Shown here: in pieces, positions 7,675 through 15,732 of the stretch
Layout of the letters: each line of letters begins with the position of its first letter
How positions within the stretch are numbered: the first letter of the stretch is position 1
Assembly (NCBI GenBank): GCA_013285855.1
Contig: JABDGW010000031.1
Coordinates: 1 to 32,253, forward strand
Origin: Bacteroidota bacterium
Lineage (GTDB): Bacteria > Bacteroidota > Bacteroidia > Chitinophagales > Chitinophagaceae
DNA length: 32,253 bases
Reading direction: 5' to 3'
The notes under the pieces: generated by a model
Database searches by the model: none
Seen by the model: only the letters and a program-made list of their open reading frames with translations
What the model was told of the DNA's origin: nothing
Program-made: the position numbers and the translations under genes

Positions 7675-9981
7675 TCATGGCATCGAATGTTCCCGTTGCA
7701 TACTTGCTTTTCTTTCCTCAATCATTTTATTATTTGCAAACTTCATTGCTATTATCTGCCCTATACTTACTCCGCCATCATTACATGGAATCCGTTGATG
7801 CCAATATGGTTGAAATCCTTCTTCCTGCAAACGCGTCACTGTTCGCTCCGTTAAATATTTATTTTGAAAACATCCGCCGGTTAATACAATTTTTTGCCTG
7901 TTGATTTTTTGGGCAATGTTCACAATCATTTCAGCAAGCGTGTTGTGAAACTTTGCAGCAATAATATTTTTACTGATTCCATTTTTTACATCATCAATTA
8001 TTTCAATAATCATTTCCTGCCAGTTGATGATATAACGATTTTTATTTTCAAATGAAAAAGGATAAACAGCATTCACATTTTTATCAATTGCAAATTCAAG
8101 TTCCATGGCAGCTTGTCCTTCAAAATTTAATTCCTGTCTTAAGCCGATGATAGAAGCAACTGCATCAAACAATCTTCCTGCGCTGCATGTTATAGGCGAA
8201 TTGATTTTCTTTTTCAGCATTTGTTTCAGCAACTGTAATTCTGTTGAAGGAAAATTTTGAATTGGAATTAAATCATTTCTTTCAAAAACTGAATTACCAA
8301 AAATTTCATATAAAACACCAAGTGCTGTTCTTCGTGGTTGTTTGATGGATGTTTCGCCGCCGGGCAAAGAGAAATATTTGAAATGTGCAACACGTTCAAA
8401 ACTATTTTCATTAGTCAATAAAAATTCACTACCCCAAATTGTATTATCTGTTCCCAGGCCTGTTCCATCCCATGAAACACCAAGCACATCATCTTCAATT
8501 TCATTATCAGCCATGCACGATAACACATGCGCATAATGATGTTGTACTGTTGTAATATTATCACCTAACTGCTTTGCATATTTTGAAGAAAGATATTCAG
8601 GATGCAAATCGCAGATCACATGCCTTGGTTCAACTTCATAAAGATTTTTAAAGTCACTGATTATTTTTTTAAATGCTGCATACGCCTGTTCTGTTTCAAG
8701 ATCGCCAATATGCTGACTGATAAAAATTTCTTTACCGTTACTTACAGCAATTGTATTTTTCAAATGTGCACCAACCGCAAGCATTTGCGGTATGGATTTT
8801 TTTGAATGAATTGGCAACGGCGCATAACCTCTTGCCCTGCGTAAAATTTGTTCTCTTCCTGCAATTACACGCACAACCGAATCATCAACCTGTCTTACAA
8901 TCGGGCGGTTGTGCACTAAAAAAACATCAGCAATATTTTGTAAACGATTCAACGCTTCATATTCATCAACGCAAATCGGTTCATCACTTAAATTGCCGCT
9001 TGTTGCAACAACCGGGAAATTTAATTCATGCATCAGCAAATGATGCAATGGTGTATAAGGCAACATCACACCGAGATAAGGATTGTTGGAAGCGATGTTA
9101 TCTGCAAGAGAATCTTTATTTTTTCTTTCCAGTAAAACAATTGGCGCCGCAGGTGATGACAACAATCTTTCTTCCGGGGCAGAAACATGGCAATCTTGTT
9201 GTATCGTTTGCAATGATGGATACATTAGTGCAAATGGTTTTTCATTGCGATGTTTTCTTATTCTTAATTCTTCAACTGCAATTTTATTTTTTGCATCAAT
9301 CAATAACTGGAAGCCGCCTAAACCTTTAAGTGCAATAATTTTTCCATTGCGAATTGCATCAGCAGTTTTAATTAAAGCATCATTATGTTTTGCAATTATT
9401 TCGCCTTTACTATTCCATAATTCAATGTGCGGGCCACATACAGGACACGCATTTGGCTGCGCATGAAAACGCCTGTTGTTTATATTATCATATTCATGTT
9501 GGCATTCATCACACATTTCAAAAATTTGCATTGAAGTGTTGTGCCTGTCGTAAGGAATATTATTGATGATGGAAAAACGCGGACCGCAATTGGTGCAGTT
9601 GATAAAAGGATAATGGTGGCGCCTGTCATCAGCATTAAACAATTCATGCAAACAGTCTTTGCAGGTTGCTAAATCAGGTAAAACAGTTGCAGTTTTATTT
9701 CCGCTATAATTACTGTGATTGATTTTAAATTCATCGAAACCAACAGCATCATGCACTGAACATTCAAGATTAAATATGGAAGAAATTTCAGGCTTTTCAT
9801 TTTGTAATCTCAATAAAAAAACTTCGAGTTGTTGTTGCTTTCCTTCTATTTCAATCAGCACACCTGTTGATGAATTTTGCACATAACCTTTCAGTTGCAT
9901 TTCATTAGCCAAACGATACACGAAAGGGCGAAAACCGACGCCCTGAACTGCACCAATAATATGTATTTTATAAAGCTGCAT
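7675..9981 (-). CDS. hypF: Carbamoyltransferase HypF
   Basis: HypF (768 aa) makes carbamoyl-AMP from carbamoyl phosphate and ATP and transfers the carbamoyl group to the C-terminal Cys of HypE, the first step of cyanide ligand synthesis. Domains in order: acylphosphatase-like (1-90, with GAVQGVGFRPFVYRLA), two zinc fingers from four CxxC pairs (C107/C110, C129/C132, C157/C160, C179/C182), a YrdC-like domain (about 200-385), and the Kae1-like domain (HHYAHVLSCMADNE, GVSWDGTGLGTDNTIWG, LTGGCFQNKYLTERT). Full length for the family. It overlaps the hypB end by 14 bp. C-terminal tail beyond the core is short and charged. Confidence 0.97.
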   Translation of the reverse strand: MQLYKIHIIGAVQGVGFRPFVYRLANEMQLKGYVQNSSTGVLIEIEGKQQQLEVFLLRLQNEKPEISSIFNLECSVHDAVGFDEFKINHSNYSGNKTATVLPDLATCKDCLHELFNADDRRHHYPFINCTNCGPRFSIINNIPYDRHNTSMQIFEMCDECQHEYDNINNRRFHAQPNACPVCGPHIELWNSKGEIIAKHNDALIKTADAIRNGKIIALKGLGGFQLLIDAKNKIAVEELRIRKHRNEKPFALMYPSLQTIQQDCHVSAPEERLLSSPAAPIVLLERKNKDSLADNIASNNPYLGVMLPYTPLHHLLMHELNFPVVATSGNLSDEPICVDEYEALNRLQNIADVFLVHNRPIVRQVDDSVVRVIAGREQILRRARGYAPLPIHSKKSIPQMLAVGAHLKNTIAVSNGKEIFISQHIGDLETEQAYAAFKKIISDFKNLYEVEPRHVICDLHPEYLSSKYAKQLGDNITTVQHHYAHVLSCMADNEIEDDVLGVSWDGTGLGTDNTIWGSEFLLTNENSFERVAHFKYFSLPGGETSIKQPRRTALGVLYEIFGNSVFERNDLIPIQNFPSTELQLLKQMLKKKINSPITCSAGRLFDAVASIIGLRQELNFEGQAAMELEFAIDKNVNAVYPFSFENKNRYIINWQEMIIEIIDDVKNGISKNIIAAKFHNTLAEMIVNIAQKINRQKIVLTGGCFQNKYLTERTVTRLQEEGFQPYWHQRIPCNDGGVSIGQIIAMKFANNKMIEERKASMQREHSMP

Positions 9982-10684
9982 TTACTGAATTCTTTTCACG
10001 CTTCTGCTCTAATTGCTGTATTAAATATTGACACCATTCGCTCATACCATTGCCTTTATAGCTTGACAAAACAAATGTTTGAATGCTCGCATTCACTTCT
10101 TCTGCATCTTTTGTAACTGCTTCAACAGAGAAAGGCACATAAGGCAATAAATCAGTTTTTGTTACGAGCATTATATCTGTTGTGAGAAACATGCTTGGGT
10201 ATTTTTTAGGTTTGTCATCACCTTCTGTGCACGAGATAAGCGTAACACGAATGTCTTCACCTAAATCATAAGATGCAGGGCAGACAAGGTTTCCAACGTT
10301 TTCAATGAAGAGGATATCAACATTATCAAGATTTATTTTTGGTAAAGCCTGGTGAATCATCTGCGCTTCTAAATGGCAAGTGCCGCCAGTAACAATTTGC
10401 AAAGCAGGAACACCTTGCTTTCTTATACGGTCTGCGTCACGCTCAGTTTCTAAATCGCCTTCCAGCACTGCAATATTTACTTCATCTTTTAAAAGCTTTA
10501 TTGTTTCTTCCAATAAAGATGTTTTGCCACTGCCCGGTGATGAAACAAGATTCAGTAATAAAATGTTTCTGCACTGCATATCGCTGCGTATCATTTCGGC
10601 AACCAAATCATTTGCCTTTAAAAGGTTGAGTGAAATATCATGTGCTCTTAATGTGCCGGCTGCTTTATTGGTTAACTTCTTCAT
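9968..10684 (-). CDS. hypB: Nickel-insertion GTPase HypB
   Basis: HypB (238 aa) is the SIMIBI-class GTPase that, with HypA, inserts nickel into the large subunit. The P-loop SSPGSGKTSL is at about 48-57. The metal-binding CH pair of the G domain follows in GGTCHLEA (C103, H104), and TKTDLL is the guanine-specificity motif. It lacks both the N-terminal CxxCGC nickel site and the His-rich stretch found in some HypB proteins, so it is a minimal form; nickel storage may rest with other proteins such as the His-rich transporter next door. It overlaps hypA by 20 bp and hypF by 14 bp. Confidence 0.97.
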   Translation of the reverse strand: MKKLTNKAAGTLRAHDISLNLLKANDLVAEMIRSDMQCRNILLLNLVSSPGSGKTSLLEETIKLLKDEVNIAVLEGDLETERDADRIRKQGVPALQIVTGGTCHLEAQMIHQALPKINLDNVDILFIENVGNLVCPASYDLGEDIRVTLISCTEGDDKPKKYPSMFLTTDIMLVTKTDLLPYVPFSVEAVTKDAEEVNASIQTFVLSSYKGNGMSEWCQYLIQQLEQKREKNSVNAAL

Positions 10685-11030
10685 AAGTAAATTCTTCTAA
10701 AATTATTTTATCAATTATCAATTCATTGCCTTCAGTAATATTGTTTGAAGGTATGTTGCAAACGGGGCAAACGAATACATAATTTTCTACTTTAAAATTT
10801 TGCCTGCAGCTTTCGCACTCCGCTTTTATTTCTGTTCTTTCAAAACTTAAAACAGAACGTTGCAATTCATTGTCTGCAGTCATCATTTTATAAACCTGTT
10901 GCAAAAATTCAGGTTGCACACAGGAAAGTAACCCAACTTTCAAATGCACTTCACGAATGTTCTCCAACTGTTCAGGAAATTCTTCTTCCACAGCGTTTAT
11001 AATACTTTGACAAATTGAAACTTCATGCAT
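10665..11030 (-). CDS. hypA: Nickel metallochaperone HypA
   Basis: HypA (121 aa) binds nickel at its N-terminus and delivers it, with HypB, to the hydrogenase large subunit. It begins MHEVSICQSI, with the invariant His2 nickel ligand. The structural zinc site is made by CESC (C72, C75) and CPVC (C88, C91). Length is normal. It starts 3 bp after the nickel transporter stop and overlaps hypB by 20 bp, so tight co-translation is likely. Confidence 0.96.
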   Translation of the reverse strand: MHEVSICQSIINAVEEEFPEQLENIREVHLKVGLLSCVQPEFLQQVYKMMTADNELQRSVLSFERTEIKAECESCRQNFKVENYVFVCPVCNIPSNNITEGNELIIDKIILEEFTYEEVNQ

Positions 11031-11033
11031 TGT

Positions 11034-11729
11034 TTAAAAATTTAAAGCCAGCCAAAAAATGCCAACGCCAATTGCAAGCATTGAAAAACTTAATTGCATC
11101 CATAGATAGCCTTTTGCAAAGCGGTGAATAATTTTTTGCTGCAGCAAACCAATGAGCCATGCAAAACATATCATTGCAAAAATATTTCCAACGCCAAAAC
11201 CAATTACGTAACCTGCTGCAGTATATTGACCCGGCAATGCCAATGCAGGAATAATTGCAATCAGATGCGCGCCGCCGCCAAAGCCATGTATAATACCAAT
11301 ACTCATTGGTGCATGTGTGTGGTGATGCGGCTTTGTTTCAATATGCTGATGCGCTGTTTGTACACTATGCAAATGATAGTGTGCATGTTGTATGCCTTCG
11401 TGTTCATGCACATGAAAATGTACACGCTTACTGAATGCTTTTTGAATGCCCCAAACACCTAAACCAATCAGCACAACGCCAACAACTCTTTCGCCCCATT
11501 GCGATAAACCATCGAGCGGGATAAATGCCTTCAATAGAAAAATAAGAATGGCTATAACCCATACGCTTGTTGAATGTCCAAAGCCCCACCACATACCAAT
11601 TTTCCAGCTTTTCTTTGGCTGATTAGCAGTGAATGGCGCAATGGCGGCAAGATGATCAGGACCAGACAATACATGAATAGTGCCTGCGAGCAAGCCTGCT
11701 AAAACAATAAGTGTAAGATTGCTGTCCAT
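11034..11729 (-). CDS. NicO/UreH-type nickel transporter with His-rich loop
   Basis: A 231-aa polytopic inner-membrane protein of the NicO/HupE/UreH kind, expected to import Ni2+ for the hydrogenase. About six membrane spans are visible. The first carries the metal-selectivity motif HVLSGPDHLAAIAP (H19, D25, H26) and the second GFGHSTS. Between the two halves lies a loop (about 104-139) with 14 histidines in 36 residues, then GIIHGFGGGAHL. The His-rich loop probably collects nickel. It sits between the NifU/Rieske gene and hypA, which supports nickel rather than cobalt as substrate. The alternative, export, is less likely in this context. Confidence 0.88.
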   Translation of the reverse strand: MDSNLTLIVLAGLLAGTIHVLSGPDHLAAIAPFTANQPKKSWKIGMWWGFGHSTSVWVIAILIFLLKAFIPLDGLSQWGERVVGVVLIGLGVWGIQKAFSKRVHFHVHEHEGIQHAHYHLHSVQTAHQHIETKPHHHTHAPMSIGIIHGFGGGAHLIAIIPALALPGQYTAAGYVIGFGVGNIFAMICFAWLIGLLQQKIIHRFAKGYLWMQLSFSMLAIGVGIFWLALNF

Positions 11730-11734
11730 ATTGA

Positions 11735-11776
11735 CCTCACCCTCGTTCTCTCTCCTGCAGAGAGGAAGGCCGGGCT
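11735..11776. repeat. Short palindromic CT/GA-rich element
   Basis: Just upstream of the transporter ATG is a GC-richer block with a CTCTC-CTGCA-GAGAG hairpin (11750-11764) flanked by CCTCACCCTCG and GGCCGGGC. It resembles a REP-like intergenic element common in many bacteria. It is only partly symmetric. On the minus strand its end supplies GAGGT near the transporter start. Confidence 0.45.
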
Positions 11777-11843
11777 TTAATTATTTAATGAATTTTTGTA
11801 ATAATATCAACTTATTAACTCTATTCTCACTAATAATTCATCA

Positions 11844-12776
11844 TCAACCAACCGCCACTCTCACTGTTCCATTTTCTTCTAATAAAGGAAACGGATCAAG
11901 ATATAAATCCGCATCATCCGTACATATTCCTGCGTGCCGTAAATCATAACTATGACCAAGCTGACAACTTAAAATATTTTCCTTCAATGTTCCGTTGTTG
12001 AATGATCTTTCACATGCAGGACAATTGTTGCGATACGCATACAGATTATTATTTACACAGTTGATGATCAAACTTGTACCGGGGATTTCAACAATTCTAA
12101 ACATGCCATTTTGCAAATCTTCAATGCCCTTTATTACTTTCCATCCAACATCTGTTTTTGGTAAACTATGTTTTAGATGCGGCGCTTCAACAGCACCTTC
12201 AACTTCTAACCCTTCAAGATCAGGGCAGAGTTCTTCAATTGCCTGTTGTATGCCGAGTTCCAATGTGCTGGCTGAAGATGGGCAACCCTTACAACTGCCA
12301 GCCAATTTTAATTTTGCAATATTATTTTCAAGGCTTACAATTTCTACACTGCCACCATGACTATCCATGTATGGTTTTACTTTTTCGAGCGCCTGGTATA
12401 AACGTGTTTTCAGATCAAGAGGATGAAGATCATGAATCAACAACAGGCCTGTTATAAAACTATCTTCAATTAAATTATTATAAATATTTTTTGCTGCTTC
12501 GCTGTTGCCGTTGGAAATAATTTTTAAAATTCTCTCAAGGCCATGACCATAAAAACTCAATACTTCCTGCATACATTCCTGCATCAGATTTTTTGCATTT
12601 TCATCAGGCAACCTATCAATTTCTTCAACAAGATCTTGTATGCGTTTGCTTTGTTCGTTCAGTTCTGCAAGCTCATCGCGAGCTGGTTCCTTTTTTGCAA
12701 TATTTCCATGCTGACCATTTGCCATTTTTATTACTTCCTGTACATCATTAAAATCCTGTTGCGAAAAAATATTCAT
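11844..12776 (-). CDS. Hydrogenase-linked NifU/Rieske-like iron-sulphur protein
   Basis: A 310-aa protein of the NifU-plus-Rieske type found in group 1h/2a hydrogenase operons, where it is thought to carry electrons or assist cluster assembly. Residues 1-120 are helical and unassigned. About 125-195 is a NifU C-terminal domain with SCKGCPSS (C162, C165), a CxxC that can hold a [4Fe-4S] cluster. About 210-310 is Rieske-like, but the ligands are not canonical: CPAC (C252, C255) replaces CxH, and CQLGH (C271, H275) replaces CxxH. Another Cys follows at 285. ATG 12776 lies 5 bp after the protease stop. No signal peptide, so it acts in the cytoplasm. Confidence 0.88.
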   Translation of the reverse strand: MNIFSQQDFNDVQEVIKMANGQHGNIAKKEPARDELAELNEQSKRIQDLVEEIDRLPDENAKNLMQECMQEVLSFYGHGLERILKIISNGNSEAAKNIYNNLIEDSFITGLLLIHDLHPLDLKTRLYQALEKVKPYMDSHGGSVEIVSLENNIAKLKLAGSCKGCPSSASTLELGIQQAIEELCPDLEGLEVEGAVEAPHLKHSLPKTDVGWKVIKGIEDLQNGMFRIVEIPGTSLIINCVNNNLYAYRNNCPACERSFNNGTLKENILSCQLGHSYDLRHAGICTDDADLYLDPFPLLEENGTVRVAVG

Positions 12777-12781
12777 GTATT

Positions 12782-13318
12782 TTATTTGTTTGCTTCGTAA
12801 ATTTCTTTTACAATTTCTTCCACCAATTCAACTGCATTTTGCACTGCAGCATTTACCGGTTCGCTTAACCCGATTTCAAAATCATCCACACTCTCCGGTT
12901 CGCACGCAACAATAAAAACTTTGCCGGGCCACGCACCGATAGATCTTACAAAACGTAAAACTGTTACCGGATCAGAACCATGCGGATCAATGGGTCCGCC
13001 TTGTTCCAAATCAGTACTAAAATCTTTTTCATCAGGTTCAATTCTATACAATGTACCGGGCCGTTCACCACGCGGAGAAGCATCAAGCAATATCAGGCTA
13101 TCATAACCTTTCATTAAATCGTACGCAAGCTTAAGCCCACCCGTTCCAAAATCTTTTATTTCCACGCCTTCAGGAAATTTTTTATGTATGATTTTCTTTA
13201 TCACCTCGCCACCAAACCCATCATCTTTTAAAAACATATTTCCTACGCCGGCAATCATAACTCTTTTCTTTGTTGATGATGTTTTCGTTTGTTCCATTTC
13301 TGTTGATGATGAATTCAT
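12782..13318 (-). CDS. [NiFe]-hydrogenase maturation protease
   Basis: A HyaD/HybD/HupD-family endopeptidase that removes the C-terminal peptide of the large subunit after nickel insertion. The fold starts with VMIAGVGNMFLKDDGFGGEV. The three nickel-sensing residues line up as E38, D79 (LLDASPRG) and H113 (DPHGSDP). I use ATG 13318 (178 aa); a TTG at 13351 would extend it by 11 residues. The N-terminus before residue 18 is Ser/Thr-rich and low-complexity. It follows the ABM-domain gene and precedes the NifU/Rieske gene by 5 bp. Its substrate should be the 26-residue tail of the large subunit encoded upstream. Confidence 0.93.
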   Translation of the reverse strand: MNSSSTEMEQTKTSSTKKRVMIAGVGNMFLKDDGFGGEVIKKIIHKKFPEGVEIKDFGTGGLKLAYDLMKGYDSLILLDASPRGERPGTLYRIEPDEKDFSTDLEQGGPIDPHGSDPVTVLRFVRSIGAWPGKVFIVACEPESVDDFEIGLSEPVNAAVQNAVELVEEIVKEIYEANK

Positions 13319-13353
13319 GTTGTTATTTTGAACTAAGCTATTTGCTGTCAATT

Positions 13354-13647
13354 TTATTTTGCTGCAATCAAATCAACTTTTTCTATAACAGGATCTTCAG
13401 AAAACAGGTCTGCAGCTTTTGCCATTAAAGCTTCCGCAACTTTTCCTGAAAGATGTGCCTGCCGTCCTGCTTCATGATTAAACGTATCAAAAATTCCATA
13501 CCTGCCGTTACCCATTTTTATTGCATACCAGTTTATAGTTTCAGGTTCTTGCTGCACAAGCTCTAATCCTGATTTTAAAAAATCTTCTATTTCATTTTCT
13601 TTGCCGGGCTTTGCTTTAAGCCTTACATATAATGCCAATTGTACCAT
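13354..13647 (-). CDS. ABM-domain (antibiotic biosynthesis monooxygenase-like) protein
   Basis: A 97-aa single-domain ferredoxin-like protein of the ABM/YgiN superfamily. Characteristic stretches are LYVRLKAKPGKENEIEDFL, the E-P-E-T-I-N-W segment, and YGIFDTFNHEAGRQAHLSGKVAEAL. These proteins form dimers and some are oxygenases of quinols or haem, others have no known activity. A role in hydrogenase assembly or quinone handling is only an inference from its place between the 95-aa gene and the protease. The 71-bp gap upstream could hold an internal promoter. It could also be a general stress gene that moved in. Confidence 0.85.
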   Translation of the reverse strand: MVQLALYVRLKAKPGKENEIEDFLKSGLELVQQEPETINWYAIKMGNGRYGIFDTFNHEAGRQAHLSGKVAEALMAKAADLFSEDPVIEKVDLIAAK

Positions 13648-13718
13648 AATAATTTTTTTAAATTTTTGATTTATTTTTTTGATTTCAAATAATTCTTTTT
13701 AAACTAAGTTTATACTAA

Positions 13719-14006
13719 TTATACATGCTCTACTTCATCAGGACTAAAAAAAAGATACATACCTAATTCGCGTTGCAAGTCTTGTCCCGGATCATCATCC
13801 ATTGTTACAGCAAGATGAATATTGTCTTCATAATCTGTATAAATAATTTCAATGGTTGCTATTTTATCATTCAAAATTGTATCATAAGCATCAGCTCTTT
13901 TTTTACCGAGTTTTAATCGAACCTTATCGGCTTTGCTGTATAAAATTCCGTTGATCATTTTCACGGTTTCGCCCGGCACTTCTCCTGTTACACCTGGTGA
14001 TCTCAT
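13719..14006 (-). CDS. Small hydrogenase-cluster protein of unknown function
   Basis: A 95-aa soluble protein without cysteine. It begins MRSPGVTGEVPGETVKMINGILY, has a basic helix (KVRLKLGKKRADAYD), then two strands (IATIEIIYTDYEDNIHLAVTMDDDPG) and an acidic tail (FFSPDEVEHV). The start ATG overlaps the stop of the 354-aa gene (ATGA), so translation is coupled. I recall short proteins of this sort accompanying group 1h hydrogenases, but I know no function. An assembly chaperone for the large or small subunit is one possibility. Confidence 0.8.
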   Translation of the reverse strand: MRSPGVTGEVPGETVKMINGILYSKADKVRLKLGKKRADAYDTILNDKIATIEIIYTDYEDNIHLAVTMDDDPGQDLQRELGMYLFFSPDEVEHV

Positions 14007-15067
14007 ACATTATTATTTTGATTTACAATTTGATTTTCTTCTTTCTGTTTTAAATGACTATGAAAGTTCATTAATTCCTGCGGTGTGATATTGTTAACCT
14101 TGTTCAGCATTGTTTTTAATTTTTCATCTGTTTGACTAATTCTATTTTTTTCATCTTCAGACAACATGCCCACATGCAGTAACAAAGCTTCCTCAATTTC
14201 AGTGCTGTCGAAAAGATCACCTGAACTTTGCGGATTGATCTGCGGATAATCATATAAAGCAATGGGTGATGAAAGCAAGGTTGTATCATCAGCCTCAATC
14301 AATATTGGATAGCAATGGAGATTTCTGCATCCATTTATAACTTGTTTATATTTTTCTGGCGGATCCTGGTGCGAAATAAATTTTCCATTCTCAGCATTCA
14401 ATATTGTATGTGTTGAAATAAATGATTGCGTTAAAATATCATCGCGTTTTAAGGATGTTGCACTTTCAATTGGTGTATTGTTAAGAATTTGAACAGTGAT
14501 TTTATAAGTATTATCCAAATCTTTTAATGGAACAGTTTGTATCATTATTGTTCCTTCAATTGCTGAAATAAAGTTTATTTTTTTTCCGGCAGTGTTTTTA
14601 CGTTCATCATAGATCAATTCTTCTTCTTCTGATTTATCAAAATGAAATGGAATTGTTTTTTCTTTCATTAAGCCAGCAACAGGCAAAGTGCCTGCATCAA
14701 TTTTTCTTTCAATAGTTTGCCAGCCACATTGATAAAAATTATTGTTGATTTTTAAACTATAAACAGGCTGAAAATTTTCAGTATTATTTTCAGATTGAAA
14801 AATTTTTATTGTAATCAAATGCAGAAAGCGAACGCGAATATTTATAACCGCATCAATTCCTTCAACAATACATCCAGTTTGCATTATTGAATGTGCATGT
14901 TGATTATCTTCATTATACTCTTTAGGAAAAACAACACCGAATGGAATTGGCTTTTGATTTTTTATTGCGGAACGATAATAAGGATACAGTGAATATCCTT
15001 CATACAAAAGTGTGCGTGTAAGATTTTCTAAAACATATTCTGCGTTATTTACTGCTGCATTCTTCAT
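14003..15067 (-). CDS. Hydrogenase-cluster protein of unknown function, 354 aa
   Basis: Conserved group 1h cluster protein without known role. The start region ENLTRTLLYEGYSLYPYYRSA and the late motifs SHQDPPEKYK, SSPIALYDYPQINPQSSGDLFDSTEIEEALLLHV match proteins I recall from such clusters in other phyla. The rest is beta-rich, with a Lys/Gln/Asn-rich C-terminal tail that looks disordered. No signal peptide or membrane span, and no CxxC or HxH cluster. TAATG joins it to the DUF6084 gene upstream, and ATGA joins it to the 95-aa gene downstream. It may be a scaffold for subunit assembly; that is inference. Confidence 0.85.
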   Translation of the reverse strand: MKNAAVNNAEYVLENLTRTLLYEGYSLYPYYRSAIKNQKPIPFGVVFPKEYNEDNQHAHSIMQTGCIVEGIDAVINIRVRFLHLITIKIFQSENNTENFQPVYSLKINNNFYQCGWQTIERKIDAGTLPVAGLMKEKTIPFHFDKSEEEELIYDERKNTAGKKINFISAIEGTIMIQTVPLKDLDNTYKITVQILNNTPIESATSLKRDDILTQSFISTHTILNAENGKFISHQDPPEKYKQVINGCRNLHCYPILIEADDTTLLSSPIALYDYPQINPQSSGDLFDSTEIEEALLLHVGMLSEDEKNRISQTDEKLKTMLNKVNNITPQELMNFHSHLKQKEENQIVNQNNNV

Positions 15068-15732
15068 TATACATTTTGTTTTTCAACAAGCTTTTCATTT
15101 AAAGCTTCATTAAGAAGAGTTTCAAGACAGGTTTCCAATGTTGGATATTTGCTTTGTGATTTATATTGTACAAGCTTTTCGTAAATATCTTTCTGTAGTC
15201 TGACCCATCTTGTGTTTGGAAAATATTCGTCCATCATTTCACTCCATAAACGTGCAGGCATTTTATGTAATGCTTCTTTTTCCCATGGCACCAAAGTCAC
15301 CTGTAAATTATCTTCGGGATTTTTATAAAACAAAGTGCCACTGAATAAAAACGACAATGGAATACTTCCATCAGAAACTGCATAAAAATATTTTCCTGCG
15401 GCAAGTGCCTGGTCTTCGCTACAGCCAATAATAATTTCTACAATTGTACTTCCTGAAAATCTTGGAACAGGTATATTAATGATCGTCCAGAAAAAAGTAC
15501 GCAATGTTTCATCCCAGCGATAAGGCTCGCCAAATAGCTCATGCAATTTATCTTTTGCATCTTCATCGTATGTGCGTTTCACTGCTTCAATCATCACCTG
15601 GCATTTTAAAGCTGCTGCGTATATTTCTTCGTTTTCTGTTTGATTGGTGATCTTTAACTTAAAAGAAAGCGAAGGCATTACTGCATACGGCTTAACTTCT
15701 GATGAAATGATTTCAAATTTTAAATCGGGCAT
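15067..15732 (-). CDS. DUF6084-family hydrogenase-cluster protein
   Basis: A 221-aa protein matching the DUF6084 pattern: an N-terminal beta region (LKFEIISSEVKPYAVMPSL), YRWDETLRTFFWT, the PRFSGST segment, SDGSIPLSFLFSGTLFYK, and a C-terminal VPWEKEALHKMPARLWSEMMDEYFPNTRW followed by a helix with YKSQSKYPTLE. Function unknown; members go with group 1h hydrogenases. Cytoplasmic, no cofactor motif seen. It overlaps the DUF5947 gene by 13 bp and shares TAATG with the 354-aa gene, so these three are probably made in fixed ratio. Confidence 0.87.
   Translation of the reverse strand: MPDLKFEIISSEVKPYAVMPSLSFKLKITNQTENEEIYAAALKCQVMIEAVKRTYDEDAKDKLHELFGEPYRWDETLRTFFWTIINIPVPRFSGSTIVEIIIGCSEDQALAAGKYFYAVSDGSIPLSFLFSGTLFYKNPEDNLQVTLVPWEKEALHKMPARLWSEMMDEYFPNTRWVRLQKDIYEKLVQYKSQSKYPTLETCLETLLNEALNEKLVEKQNV

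Noticed and set aside
8751..9329. A 192-codon plus-strand ORF inside hypF.
   Set aside because: Antisense shadow of a full-length, motif-complete hypF; its translation has no recognisable domain and an odd Cys/His/Gln-rich composition.
13319..13351. TTG start of the maturation protease.
   Set aside because: ATG at 13318 leaves the whole conserved fold intact; the extra 11 residues match nothing known.
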